Origin: Anaerolineaceae bacterium
Lineage (GTDB): Bacteria; Chloroflexota; Anaerolineae; Anaerolineales; Anaerolineaceae
Length of the DNA stretch: 64,000 bases
Direction: 5' to 3'
Assembly (NCBI GenBank): GCA_016841445.1
Contig: JAENZD010000002.1
Location: 124,001-188,000, forward strand
Shown here: piece by piece, positions 35,291-44,051 of the stretch
How positions within the stretch are numbered: position 1 is the stretch's first letter
Layout of the letters: the number at the start of each line of letters is the position of its first letter
Position numbers and translations under genes: made by a program
Notes under the pieces: model-generated
What the model was told of the DNA's origin: nothing
The model's input: the letters and a program-made list of their open reading frames with translations, nothing else
Database searches by the model: none

Positions 35291-36430
35291 TTAGATGCTG
35301 CTGGGGAAGCAGCCGCTGCGTTCCACGACCTGGGCACCTGTGTTGGCATTGCGAAACCGGCGAATCGGGTCAATCGTCAGCACATAGCCCGATTCTAAAG
35401 CCCATTCACCTAATCGACATAACGCCAATAATGATTCCTTGACAGCGATGCCTTCGTCCATTCCAAAGCGATAGGTGAAAAAGCCGGGATTGGTTTGGAG
35501 ATAGTTGAGGATTGAAGTCCAGGCTTCTAAAAGTGAAGAAATTGAATTTTTATGATAAGTTCGCTTGAGGGGTTTGATGGGAAGTTTCAGGTTCCTGTAA
35601 AGGACATCGAGGAGCCTGGGCGTAAATAATAGATGAGCATAGGCAGGTCCATGATGAATTTCGAGGGTGTTGGGTATCAGAATGGGGGTGTCATTTGAGC
35701 ATACCTGGATATCAAGGTCGTATTCTTCATCCACGTGACGCTGGTAGATATGTAAATCTTCTTGCGGGATTAACGCATTGATTTCTGTCATGACGTTATT
35801 TGCGGCAGATTCCAGGTTTGCTTTCATTGAAAGGGTGGTGTCTTTCAATGTTACTGGCGGAATGAGGGTTCCCACGTTCATGGTGAGTTTTGGCCGTTTC
35901 AGGTTAAGGGCATTCTTCAGACCGCCATCAACACCGCCAAACCCGATTGGCAGGATGGGGGCATTGGCTTTATAGCTAATCCAAGCCACGCCGGTTTGAG
36001 CTTCCATCTGGGTGGGATCCCAGGTACCGCCTTCTGGGAAAATACCCAGGATGCCATTCTGTTCAAGGATATCAACGGCTGCATTCAGCCCTTTGCGATC
36101 CAGGTTGCCCCGGTTGATGGGAATCAACCCGTAGCTTTTAGCTATGAAAGCGTAGTTGGGATCAAAGGGGATATCTCCTGTACCGAAAAATTCGACGATG
36201 CCAGGCGTGTAAGCGGCCATCATGACCGATTCAAGAACAGCAACGTGGTTTCCAGCCAGGATGATTGGCCCCTTATGGGGGAGCTTTTCTTTTCCGTTAA
36301 TCTCGACCTGTGTCAGTAACCCCAATAGTAATCTTGCGATGAAAGTCATTGATTTGCGAAGCAAGACTTTGCGCGGGTATTTCAAACGGAAGGAAGAATT
36401 ATTTTCAAATTTTTCCAAAATAAAAGTCAC
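35291..36430 (-). CDS. PlsC-type 1-acylglycerol-3-phosphate acyltransferase with C-terminal extension
   Basis: 379 residues, about 130 more than a usual PlsC. The acyltransferase core has motif I as NHVAVLES, i.e. H-x4-E where H-x4-D is standard, motif III IFPEGGTWD, and motif IV-like ANAPILPIGFGG. Membrane-associated hydrophobic residues flank the core. It should acylate lysophosphatidic acid or a similar acceptor. The ~150-residue C-terminal part is unrecognised. Monocistronic. Confidence 0.82.
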   Translation of the reverse strand: MTFILEKFENNSSFRLKYPRKVLLRKSMTFIARLLLGLLTQVEINGKEKLPHKGPIILAGNHVAVLESVMMAAYTPGIVEFFGTGDIPFDPNYAFIAKSYGLIPINRGNLDRKGLNAAVDILEQNGILGIFPEGGTWDPTQMEAQTGVAWISYKANAPILPIGFGGVDGGLKNALNLKRPKLTMNVGTLIPPVTLKDTTLSMKANLESAANNVMTEINALIPQEDLHIYQRHVDEEYDLDIQVCSNDTPILIPNTLEIHHGPAYAHLLFTPRLLDVLYRNLKLPIKPLKRTYHKNSISSLLEAWTSILNYLQTNPGFFTYRFGMDEGIAVKESLLALCRLGEWALESGYVLTIDPIRRFRNANTGAQVVERSGCFPSSI

Positions 36431-36575
36431 TTTTCCCAGATCAGATGAAAAGAGGGGCCTAGGATTATGGTGTTATAACAAATCCAAACACAAAGTATAA
36501 TACCTTTGCTTTTCTAAAATATCTATTCAGTAAGGTTAATTTCTTGTTATTAACCACCAAGAATGAGAATAAAAC

Positions 36576-37331
36576 ATGAACTTTTCAAAAATTCATTACC
36601 GCAGCTTTATCGGGAAGCTGATTCGTTTACCCCTTCGATTGATACCCAAAAAAATGGCTTTACCAATTTTACAGGGCCGCTTGCTCGGGAAAAAGTGGAT
36701 TGTGGGCTCTGGCGAGCATGGTTATTGGTTAGGTAGCTATGAGTTTAATAAAAGGCTGGCATTCGAAACGGAAATCAAGCCAAATTCGGTGGTCTATGAT
36801 ATTGGCGCAAATGTTGGCTTTTTCAGCCTTTTAGCCTCAGTACTGGCGGGTGATGATGGACACGTTTATGCTTTTGAACCCCTACCAAGAAACATTAATT
36901 TTCTCCGAAAACATATCGCGATCAATCAGCGAAAGAATATCGATGTCTTTGAAGTAGCTGTGTCTGACCACAACGGGCAAGCATTTTTTGATCTTGGTGC
37001 AAGTACCGCTATGGGGCATCTGGCGGAGAGCGGAGAAATCCAGGTGGAAATGGTCAGCCTGGATGAAATGATAGCCGAAGGCAATATTAAACCACCGGAT
37101 TACATCAAGCTTGATGTCGAAGGGGCTGAGTTTGGAGCATTGCGCGGCGCACAGAAATTATTAGCGCAATTTCACCCCGTACTTTTTATTGACACCCATC
37201 ATCGTGAAGCGCACGAAAAATCAATTGAGCTATTGAAAGGGTTGGGATATGACTTCCAGTGCCTGGATGGGAAAAATTTAGTCGAAACAAAAGAAGTCTT
37301 GGCAACATATCGTCCCACTGTTGGCAATTAA
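36576..37331 (+). CDS. FkbM-family SAM-dependent methyltransferase
   Basis: 251 residues. SAM motifs: VYDIGANVGFFSLLASVL, VYAFEPLPRNINFLRKHI, then YIKLDVEGAEFGALRGA and HPVLFIDTHHREAH, all typical of FkbM. The family methylates hydroxyls of sugars, polyketides and lipids; no biosynthetic cluster is adjacent. It is divergent from the plsC gene. Confidence 0.88.
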   Translation: MNFSKIHYRSFIGKLIRLPLRLIPKKMALPILQGRLLGKKWIVGSGEHGYWLGSYEFNKRLAFETEIKPNSVVYDIGANVGFFSLLASVLAGDDGHVYAFEPLPRNINFLRKHIAINQRKNIDVFEVAVSDHNGQAFFDLGASTAMGHLAESGEIQVEMVSLDEMIAEGNIKPPDYIKLDVEGAEFGALRGAQKLLAQFHPVLFIDTHHREAHEKSIELLKGLGYDFQCLDGKNLVETKEVLATYRPTVGN

Positions 37332-37560
37332 GCCATGCAAATAAGTTCTCCTCAATAAGCTGTATGATTGAATTTAATAAAAGAATTTATGGTTATATAA
37401 CGAATTATCTGATCAAGTGTCACTAAGTTAGTTTGAAATCTTGAAATAAATAATATATTCGCTGAAATGAATTCTGTTAAATTTACACCCTGTTTCATGA
37501 GCGATATTAAGAGGATTTTTGATCAGGGGCGATTACAGGGAAACCGGAATTTAGATGAAT

Positions 37561-37576
37561 TGTTTCACGTGAAACA
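37561..37576. promoter_or_regulatory. parS site 1
   Basis: TGTTTCACGTGAAACA, a perfect match to the Bacillus subtilis parS consensus bound by ParB/Spo0J. It lies in the 325-base gap 37332-37656, otherwise AT-rich with no gene. No parA/parB is encoded in this window. Confidence 0.93.
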
Positions 37577-37636
37577 ATTTGGTGCCTGAAATCCCAATAT
37601 TGGCGTGTGTTAGGCTATACTAATATCGATGAATTA

Positions 37637-37652
37637 TGTTTCACGTGAAACA
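37637..37652. promoter_or_regulatory. parS site 2
   Basis: A second perfect TGTTTCACGTGAAACA, 76 bases from the first and 4 bases before the ATG of the next gene. Two identical 16-mers are extremely unlikely by chance. Confidence 0.93.
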
Positions 37653-37656
37653 TTAA

Positions 37657-38208
37657 ATGAATTTCAGGCAGCAAATGGATAGTGACAAATTGTATTCAAT
37701 CAAGATCTTTCCCCAACGTAACATTGCAAAAACCTCACTGTGCCAATTAAAAGCCGCCCTAGAAAAGGTGAGCTATCTGACACTCTGCCGCCAGTATGGG
37801 TTAGATAGTGGTTTAATCGATCAAACGTTACAGAACCTGGAAGTTGTTTTATCTGGAGAAGATGTTTCGCCCTATTTCATCGTCCACTATCTGCCACCTG
37901 GTGGAAGGCCAATAATTGTCTATCGTTGGGATCCTTCAAGCAAAGTTGGCAGCCAAATTTTGGTGGGGGCGCTGGGTACAATCTCTGAAAAGATATTAAC
38001 TGAAAGCTTGTCCAACTGCGCCGCGATTTACAGCGTTAGCCTTCACGCTTCGCAGTTAAAGGATATAGGGCTGCTGCTTGGCTATGAGATCGCACGCTGG
38101 ATTGGGTTCCATGGGGGTGGGCTGGTGTGTGATTTACACGGGGATTGGTATACCTTAAATCAACATCAAGCATTTATTCCGATTTCGCGAATACGCCGAA
38201 AACACTAA
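37657..38208 (+). CDS. Unrecognised protein encoded next to parS
   Basis: 183 residues, no family recognised. It has a mixed alpha/beta composition, no signal peptide or membrane segment. Notable parts are SKVGSQILVGALGTISEKIL, LGYEIARWIGFHGGGLVCDLHGDWY and the basic C-terminus SRIRRKH. No Shine-Dalgarno precedes ATG 37657 (parS ends 5 bases upstream); a later ATG (37675) is possible. Function unknown. ParB binding at parS could cover its start and silence it. Confidence 0.6.
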   Translation: MNFRQQMDSDKLYSIKIFPQRNIAKTSLCQLKAALEKVSYLTLCRQYGLDSGLIDQTLQNLEVVLSGEDVSPYFIVHYLPPGGRPIIVYRWDPSSKVGSQILVGALGTISEKILTESLSNCAAIYSVSLHASQLKDIGLLLGYEIARWIGFHGGGLVCDLHGDWYTLNQHQAFIPISRIRRKH

Positions 38209-38226
38209 ATTAGCGGTTGCTTTAGC

Positions 38227-40572
38227 TTACTGCAGCCGGCCGTCACGCCCGCGAGGCGACTCGGATAAAAAGGCCACTGCCCGGCCTTCTTCACCGTTCA
38301 TGACCAATTCCATGTGGTGATTTTCCTTAAAGTCGCTGATTTTGATCAAGCGCAGCCACTTATACAAATCCGGATCAGATTTGATCCATTCCGAAATACG
38401 GTTGGGAGTCTCATCGAAAAAGGCTTGATTAAATTCATCTTTACCGATATAGGTTGCAAGGGGGAATATTTGACCCTCCAGGAGATCCTGGAAGAAATGT
38501 GTCCCTAGAGATGGTTCTGGGGCAGGGCCGATCCCTTCGCCTGAGAGTTCAATCAGGGCTTTGGTGTTGAAAATATCCGCATAATCGACATGCACTCCCA
38601 AGTCAGGGTTGGATGTGCCCCACCGGCCAGGACCGACACAAATGAACTTCTCACCGCCCAGGGCAGCGTTTATCCTGCCAATCGCCCTTTCTAATTTGTT
38701 TCGGGCTGATTGGGTAGATAAGGAGAAATAACTTTCGGGGGGAACATATAGTACGTAATTGATCTCATCCAGCCATCCGCCTGTCACCATGATTTCGGAT
38801 GTGAAAATTATTTGCTCAGGATCGAGGTTTACTGGCAGGCTAACCCTGTTTTCTTCTTTCATGTAGCTTAGAGGCCGGCATTGGATGATGCTGAAAATAA
38901 TCTCCGGTTGTCCTTTATTATCAAGAATGTCGGCCGTAAATTCGACATCCACGGGAGAGCCATACTCGTTTTCAAGCATGTTCAATAAGACCCGCATCCT
39001 TTCTGCAAACGGTGTTCGTCTGAGCAGTTCTTCAAAAGTCAGGATTAACTGCGATGGGTCCGCATCTACCAGACGGGAGCGGATTGATCGGAAATACCCC
39101 TCCTGATCCACCTGCGCTATATAGCGTAAAGGTGGATAATCGCCTGTCAAGGCATTTTCAATAGGAAGGGTTTTCATCAGGTTGTCCTTGAGGTCGATCA
39201 GGTCAACATACTGTTGGGAATATCGCCGAATGGATTTCACTGTATTGGATGGCCGCAGTGTTGGATGGCTCAAGGCGACCAGTCGGGGGTAATCATTGCC
39301 GACCCGGTCAACAGCGCGTGTTCCCAGGCCGCAAACCAGCCTGATAAAGCCATCCTCCGCTCGGATCTGGGGAGACCAGCGGTACTGATTGTGGCTAAAA
39401 GCGACGCCGGAGATATCCGGCAGGTAATAATGCCCGAACTGGTTGCCTTCTACCTCCTGGATCAGCACAGCCATCCGCTCATCATAATCCTGCAAGCCCC
39501 GACTGCGGCGGTAAAGTAACGCTGTTGGGTTGAGCGTTGAGGCATAAACACGTGCGATAGCTCGCGTCAATGCCGTTAAGTTTTGGTCAATGCCATCCTG
39601 GTTAGGGAGGAATATACTTTCATATTTCCCTGCAAAGGCAGTTCCGAAGTTATCTTCCAGCAAGCTGGATGAACGGACGATCAGCGGTTTCTGTCCCACG
39701 GTAGTCAGAAGCGTTTCGAGTCGCTGGACAATCGAGGGGGGAAATTCGCATTGATCATAATCCGCTAAGATCTTGGGAAAATCCTGGCGCATTTCTTCTT
39801 CAAGCTTGTATTTTTGATCGTTCCAATGATGCAAGTTGTTGACGGAAATAAAGGTATAGTAGAAGTCAGATCCAAGGAAATAAGATACAGGTGTTCGGAG
39901 ATTATTGCGAACATCTTCGCGCGGGCAGTCCTTAAGGATCCGGGCCGCCAGCAGCATACCCGCTGCTTTGCCACCAATTCTGCCCTGCCCAATTTTGTGG
40001 CGCCGGATTTCCGCCAGGTCAGAAATCGAGAACCATTCGCGGGCAATGTTGATATAGCGCAGCTGATCGCTGATCATGTTTCGGATCAAGACGACTTTGA
40101 TTTCCCTCAATCGGGGTTCCATGTGTTTACGCGTATCTGGCGGCATTTTTTCGATCATCATGCCCTGGTTGAAAAGCAGATCCTCTGGTGCAACTTCGGG
40201 GTTGAATTCAAAAAGTGCCTCGTGGGTTGACACCCCTCTTTCATGAAGAACTTCTTCGATCAGGTCTTCGATCAGTTCAAAGCTGAGGTGGTGGCTGAAG
40301 TAAAAGTCAGTCAGCTGATCACGCACGAGCGCTTTTCGCCGCTCCCAGACGCCTACCGGTTCTTCAATTTGGGGATGTTGTAATCCCTCTCGCTCCTGTG
40401 ACTGGATAGCTTTTTGGGTCACTTCCTGTTCGAATTCTTTTTGACTAAGAAATCCTTGCTTGAAAAGCTCTCTTCGCATCAGGTCGCGGATGCGGGAGGA
40501 TAGGACAGGGTACTGCGAAAGGACCAGGTAAACGCTGAGTAAACGGTCAGTTGCGCTCGGAGGAAGAGTCAT
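38227..40572 (-). CDS. PEP/pyruvate-binding domain protein (PPDK_N-like), no phosphohistidine domain
   Basis: 781 residues. The central ATP-grasp-like nucleotide-binding domain has IGGKAAGMLLAARIL, LIVRSSSLLEDNFGTAFAGKYESIFLPN and FIRLVCGLGTRAVDRVGNDYPRLVALSHP, as in PEP synthase and pyruvate phosphate dikinase. The swivelling His domain and the C-terminal PEP-binding barrel are not apparent. It is thus not a normal PPDK. An N-terminal helical region (1-170) and a unique C-terminus (about 560-781, including FICVGPGRWGTSNPDLGV) remain unassigned. It lies downstream of dnaN on the same strand, beyond dnaN's promoter side. Confidence 0.8.
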   Translation of the reverse strand: MTLPPSATDRLLSVYLVLSQYPVLSSRIRDLMRRELFKQGFLSQKEFEQEVTQKAIQSQEREGLQHPQIEEPVGVWERRKALVRDQLTDFYFSHHLSFELIEDLIEEVLHERGVSTHEALFEFNPEVAPEDLLFNQGMMIEKMPPDTRKHMEPRLREIKVVLIRNMISDQLRYINIAREWFSISDLAEIRRHKIGQGRIGGKAAGMLLAARILKDCPREDVRNNLRTPVSYFLGSDFYYTFISVNNLHHWNDQKYKLEEEMRQDFPKILADYDQCEFPPSIVQRLETLLTTVGQKPLIVRSSSLLEDNFGTAFAGKYESIFLPNQDGIDQNLTALTRAIARVYASTLNPTALLYRRSRGLQDYDERMAVLIQEVEGNQFGHYYLPDISGVAFSHNQYRWSPQIRAEDGFIRLVCGLGTRAVDRVGNDYPRLVALSHPTLRPSNTVKSIRRYSQQYVDLIDLKDNLMKTLPIENALTGDYPPLRYIAQVDQEGYFRSIRSRLVDADPSQLILTFEELLRRTPFAERMRVLLNMLENEYGSPVDVEFTADILDNKGQPEIIFSIIQCRPLSYMKEENRVSLPVNLDPEQIIFTSEIMVTGGWLDEINYVLYVPPESYFSLSTQSARNKLERAIGRINAALGGEKFICVGPGRWGTSNPDLGVHVDYADIFNTKALIELSGEGIGPAPEPSLGTHFFQDLLEGQIFPLATYIGKDEFNQAFFDETPNRISEWIKSDPDLYKWLRLIKISDFKENHHMELVMNGEEGRAVAFLSESPRGRDGRLQ

Positions 40573-40647
40573 AATTAGTAAGCTTTCAATCGTTGGACAG
40601 CTACTTAATTCTAATTGAAATTAGCAAAATTGGCGTTCGAAAATAAA

Positions 40648-40668
40648 AGCGCCTGCATGGCAGGCGCT
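40648..40668 (-). terminator. dnaN terminator
   Basis: A 9-bp stem AGCGCCTGC/GCAGGCGCT with a 3-base loop, followed on the minus strand by TTTTATTTT. It lies 27 bases after the dnaN stop. Confidence 0.88.
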
Positions 40669-40694
40669 GAGTTGATATCGCAGATCATTTAAGT

Positions 40695-41828
40695 TTAGCT
40701 GATGTGCATGGGCATGATGATATGTTTGAAGTGGTCATCGCCTTGAGGACGAATTAAGCCGGGTGTGTTGGCGGCATTTGTCTCTAACCAAACATTATCG
40801 GCTTTGACAACTTCCAGGACTTCCCTTAGAAATCGAACGTTGAATGCGACTAATAATGGGACACCGTCAACCGAAGCGTCCACCATGACCTCGGAGGACC
40901 CGGTCTGTTCTGAGTGGGCTGAAATTTCCATGGTGCCAGGTGATGATTCATCGGTATCCGGGATGATGTTCAGACGGGCAACGTTGGTGCCTTCACGTGC
41001 GATGATTTCCGCTTGCTTGCAAGCTTTCAATAAACTAGATGTTGAGAGCAGCGTGTGAGTTTTGAAATTCTGGGGGACGATGGCTCGGTAATCAGGGAAG
41101 CTGCCCTCAATTAACTGTGATGCCAATTCAATGCTGTCGACGTGAAAGATAACCTGACCCCGATCAGGTGGGAAGGTCATGATCAAAGGTTCGTCGCCAG
41201 AACCAATGATCCTGGCCAGTTCAATCAATGCTCGTCCTGGGATAATGGCCTCGACGGGTTTTGAAACAGCATGGGGGATGACATCTTCACGGATGGAGAT
41301 TCTGAATCCGTCTGTTGCTGCCATGGTGATACGGTCCCCTTCCATTTTCAGCAGCACACCGGTCAGAACCGGGCGCGCCTCATCCGTGGAGGCCGCAAAC
41401 GCGACTTGCTGAACCATCTCTTTGAAATTCGTGATGTTCAAGGGAATGCCCTCGTCCAGGTTGGGCTCAGGAATAGGAGGGAATTCTTCTGCATCAATGC
41501 CCTTGATGTTGGAGTCTGAGCTGCCGCATTTGACGTTCAGGGTTTGTGTGCTGTTGTCCAGTGTCAAAACCACTTGCTCACTGGGCAGGTTGCTTACAAG
41601 GTCTGTGAAGATTCTGGAAGGGACTGTGATAGCGCCTTCACCTTCCACACGTGCACCGATCCAGCAGGTGATTCCCAATTCGAGGTTTGTTGCTGATAGG
41701 CGCAGTCGACCATTATCTGTTTTAACCAGAATATTCGAGAGGACAGGCAGTGTGCTGCGAGGTGAAACAGCCCTCGAAACCATGCTGACACAATGGGTAA
41801 GTTGTTGTTGTTTTACATTAACTTTCAT
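40695..41828 (-). CDS. dnaN: DNA polymerase III sliding clamp (beta subunit)
   Basis: 377 residues with the three-fold clamp architecture: start MKVNVKQQQLTHCVSMVSRAVSPRSTLPVLSNILVK, LSATNLELGITCWI, VLTGVLLKMEGDRITMAATDGFRISIRE, and the C-terminal PGLIRPQGDDHFKHIIMPMHIS (the usual MP-R-like ending replaced by MPMHIS). It encircles DNA and tethers polymerase. Single gene with its own terminator; dnaA and recF are not beside it. Divergent from the SRP RNA gene. Confidence 0.96.
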   Translation of the reverse strand: MKVNVKQQQLTHCVSMVSRAVSPRSTLPVLSNILVKTDNGRLRLSATNLELGITCWIGARVEGEGAITVPSRIFTDLVSNLPSEQVVLTLDNSTQTLNVKCGSSDSNIKGIDAEEFPPIPEPNLDEGIPLNITNFKEMVQQVAFAASTDEARPVLTGVLLKMEGDRITMAATDGFRISIREDVIPHAVSKPVEAIIPGRALIELARIIGSGDEPLIMTFPPDRGQVIFHVDSIELASQLIEGSFPDYRAIVPQNFKTHTLLSTSSLLKACKQAEIIAREGTNVARLNIIPDTDESSPGTMEISAHSEQTGSSEVMVDASVDGVPLLVAFNVRFLREVLEVVKADNVWLETNAANTPGLIRPQGDDHFKHIIMPMHIS

Positions 41829-41949
41829 CGAATACGTACCTCTCCTGTCTCCTGGTGGTGTTCTTATGTTCGAGTTAAAGTATACATCGAAGGTGGTTTT
41901 TTTACCAGTTGCATCTGGGCGAAGTCATCTGAGGTAGAGGGTGTTTTGA

Positions 41950-41978
41950 TTGACAGCAATAGGGGGGTGAAGTATTCT
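41950..41978 (+). promoter_or_regulatory. Sigma-70 promoter of the SRP RNA gene
   Basis: -35 TTGACA (41950-41955), 17-base spacer, -10 TATTCT (41973-41978). Predicted transcription start is 41985-41986, exactly where the RNA's pairing end begins. Confidence 0.85.
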
Positions 41979-41985
41979 TAAGAAC

Positions 41986-42090
41986 GTCCGGGTGGGACCG
42001 GCGCGGCGGAGCCCTACGAACCCCGTCAGGTCCGAGAGGAAGCAGCGGTAAGGAGGTATCTCCGGGTGCCGTCGGGAATCCTGCCCGGGC
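41986..42090 (+). ncRNA. ffs: Small bacterial signal recognition particle RNA (4.5S type)
   Basis: About 105 nt. The conserved Ffh-binding core GTCAGGTCCGAGAGGAAGCA (from 42025) has the GGTCCG/AGCAGC bulges and GRRA-type loop of helix 8. The ends pair: GTCCGGGTGGGA (from 41986) with TCCTGCCCGGGC (ending 42090), with G-U wobbles. No Alu domain. It partners Ffh for co-translational membrane targeting. A consensus promoter ends 7 bases upstream; no clear terminator follows. Confidence 0.93.
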
Positions 42091-42154
42091 ATATTTATTA
42101 TAAGCGAAAATTTTCATTAAATTGAATTGATCATTAAACGGATTTTACGAAGTT

Positions 42155-43054
42155 ATGGGTAAACAAACACCCCCGGTCTGTAGTTATGAAGGCTCTGATT
42201 ACCAGCAGCGTTTTTGGGAAGCTGGAGGGCGCGATTATGAAGATGCGGTTGAGGCAATCGCATTGAAACGCCTGCTGCCATCCGATGGAAAATTTATGCT
42301 GGAATTAGGTGCAGGTGCGGGACGAAATACGCCGCGTTACCAGGGCTATGATCGTGTTGCTTTGCTGGATTATTCCCGCACACAATTAGAGCAAGCTCGT
42401 GACAGGCTCGGTTTGTCAGACCGGTATTTATATGTCGCAGCAGACGCATATCACCTGCCGTTTAGAGAGAGTTTGTTCGATGGCGCCACCATGATCCGCA
42501 CTCTCCATCACATGGCAGATCCGGTCTTGGCCCTTTCAGAGGTACGGCGTGTTATGAATCTGGGTGGGGTATTTATTTTAGAGTTTGCAAATAAGCGGAA
42601 TTTCAAATCTATCCTTCGATATTGGTTGGGTAAACAAAAGTGGAATCCTTTCTCCAAAGAACCAGTTGAATTTGCTGAATTGAACTTTGATTTCCATCCC
42701 AAATCCATTAGAGGTTATCTGCAGGAAAATCAGTTTACAATTAAAAAACAGTTAACCGTCTCTCATTTTAGAGTTGGTTTTCTTAAGAAAAATATCCCCA
42801 CAGCGTTGCTTTCGAAATTGGATTCGCTCCTGCAATGGACAGGGTCATTTGCGCAATATAGTCCGAGTGTGTTTACACGCGCTCAAGCTGCTGGCGAATC
42901 TGAAAAGGGATTACCTGTCGACGATATTTTCAGGTGCGTATCTTGTGGTACAGATTTGGAAGGTTTCGGTCACGACCTGACATGTCCTTCTTGCGGGACA
43001 ATCTGGGAATACCGTGATGGAATTTATGATTTTAGAATAAAGAGTAATTTGTAG
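42155..43054 (+). CDS. Class I SAM methyltransferase with C-terminal Trm112-like zinc ribbon
   Basis: 299 residues. Methyltransferase domain: FMLELGAGAGRNTPRY (motif I), VALLDYSRTQLEQAR, VAADAYHLPFRESLFDGATMIRTLHHMADP (motifs II-IV), RVMNLGGVFILEFANK. At the C-terminus, FRCVSCGTDLEGFGHDLTCPSCGTIWEYRDGIYDF forms a two-CxxC zinc ribbon with the YRDGIYDF motif of Trm112-like proteins. The domain fused here is of the type found as a free protein at 22185-22409. Substrate unknown. Confidence 0.87.
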   Translation: MGKQTPPVCSYEGSDYQQRFWEAGGRDYEDAVEAIALKRLLPSDGKFMLELGAGAGRNTPRYQGYDRVALLDYSRTQLEQARDRLGLSDRYLYVAADAYHLPFRESLFDGATMIRTLHHMADPVLALSEVRRVMNLGGVFILEFANKRNFKSILRYWLGKQKWNPFSKEPVEFAELNFDFHPKSIRGYLQENQFTIKKQLTVSHFRVGFLKKNIPTALLSKLDSLLQWTGSFAQYSPSVFTRAQAAGESEKGLPVDDIFRCVSCGTDLEGFGHDLTCPSCGTIWEYRDGIYDFRIKSNL

Positions 43055-43203
43055 CTTGTATGTACTTGCAAAATTGATCCTGAAAGACACTTCCCCGATT
43101 CTAAAATTGTCCAGAATTAACCATTCTTAGTCGTGTCAAAATATTCATTAAAACGGCTTTTTGTAGGAACGATACTCGAACATGACCACCCGGTCATTTT
43201 ATT

Positions 43204-43229
43204 AACTTACGAAAAATTTTTCGTAAGTT
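43204..43229. repeat. 26-bp perfect palindrome
   Basis: Arm AACTTACGAAAAA followed at once by its exact reverse complement TTTTTCGTAAGTT, no spacer. It sits 22 bases past the stop of the transglycosylase gene. Partial copies of the arm (TTACGAA at 43251) occur nearby. It may end transcription from both sides or bind a dimeric protein. Confidence 0.7.
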
Positions 43230-43250
43230 CATCACAGTTCTCGTATTGCT

Positions 43251-43850
43251 TTACGAATAATTCTCCCAGATCTTCAAAACCAGGTCGGCATAGTGATAGC
43301 CAATATCCATGGGGCCATATCGGAACAGAGCCTCCCGATAACTGCCGTGTTTTATCGCAAGATCTGCCAGCATTTGGCTGCCGTATGCGATATTGAAACC
43401 AGGATCTTTAAGTTCTTCAATGGTGGGGCGTGACGCAAAGCATGGACCGTTGATACACATAAATTCTGAGGCAATACCGTCCCTAGGCATGACCTGCATT
43501 AACCCAACGGCTCCGCTGCTGGAATAGCTGTCGGGATCGCCGCCGCTTTCCTGGAGCATTACTGCAGCAATCAGTCCGGCTGGCAGCCCATGATCTGCTG
43601 CGGATTGCTCGATCAGTGCGCACCAGCGCAAAACTTCTGGGGGATAGCGATCTGATATTGAACAGGCGGGAGTGATACTGGATTTGAGTGCATTTTCCTG
43701 ATTGCCCGCTGATGAGGTTGCTTCAGCGACAGCGGTTAATGTGGGTGACAGGGATTCTTCTGAAGGCATACTCGCCGCGGCTACGGTTCCGACCCAGATC
43801 ACGATTAAACAACCTATGACAACAGCTGGGATAACAACCACTTTTCGCAT
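43251..43850 (-). CDS. Lytic transglycosylase (SLT domain), membrane-anchored
   Basis: About 199 residues from ATG 43850, which follows GGCAGG; an ATG at 43907 adds an unlikely leader. The N-terminal signal/anchor is VVVIPAVVIGCLIVIWVGTVAAA. The catalytic domain has IAAVMLQESGGDPDSYSSSGAVGLMQVMP, with the catalytic Glu in QESGG, and ends FRYGPMDIGYHYADLVLKIW. It cleaves the glycan strands of peptidoglycan. The presence of SLT supports a peptidoglycan wall. Confidence 0.9.
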   Translation of the reverse strand: MRKVVVIPAVVIGCLIVIWVGTVAAASMPSEESLSPTLTAVAEATSSAGNQENALKSSITPACSISDRYPPEVLRWCALIEQSAADHGLPAGLIAAVMLQESGGDPDSYSSSGAVGLMQVMPRDGIASEFMCINGPCFASRPTIEELKDPGFNIAYGSQMLADLAIKHGSYREALFRYGPMDIGYHYADLVLKIWENYS

Positions 43851-44051
43851 GATGACCTGCCTTTGCAAAACTAGAATAAGCGTTCTATTTCTAATAGTAT
43901 AGCACAAAAGTTCTAAATTACAAGGGCTGACACAAATTGATATTTCTATTGTTTATAAAGAAAATGGATTAACATTCGGATACAATCAGTATTAGGTCGT
44001 TGACAACTGTTTGGTGTAGATTGTTTTTAGATTTGAATGAGGAACTTTTAT

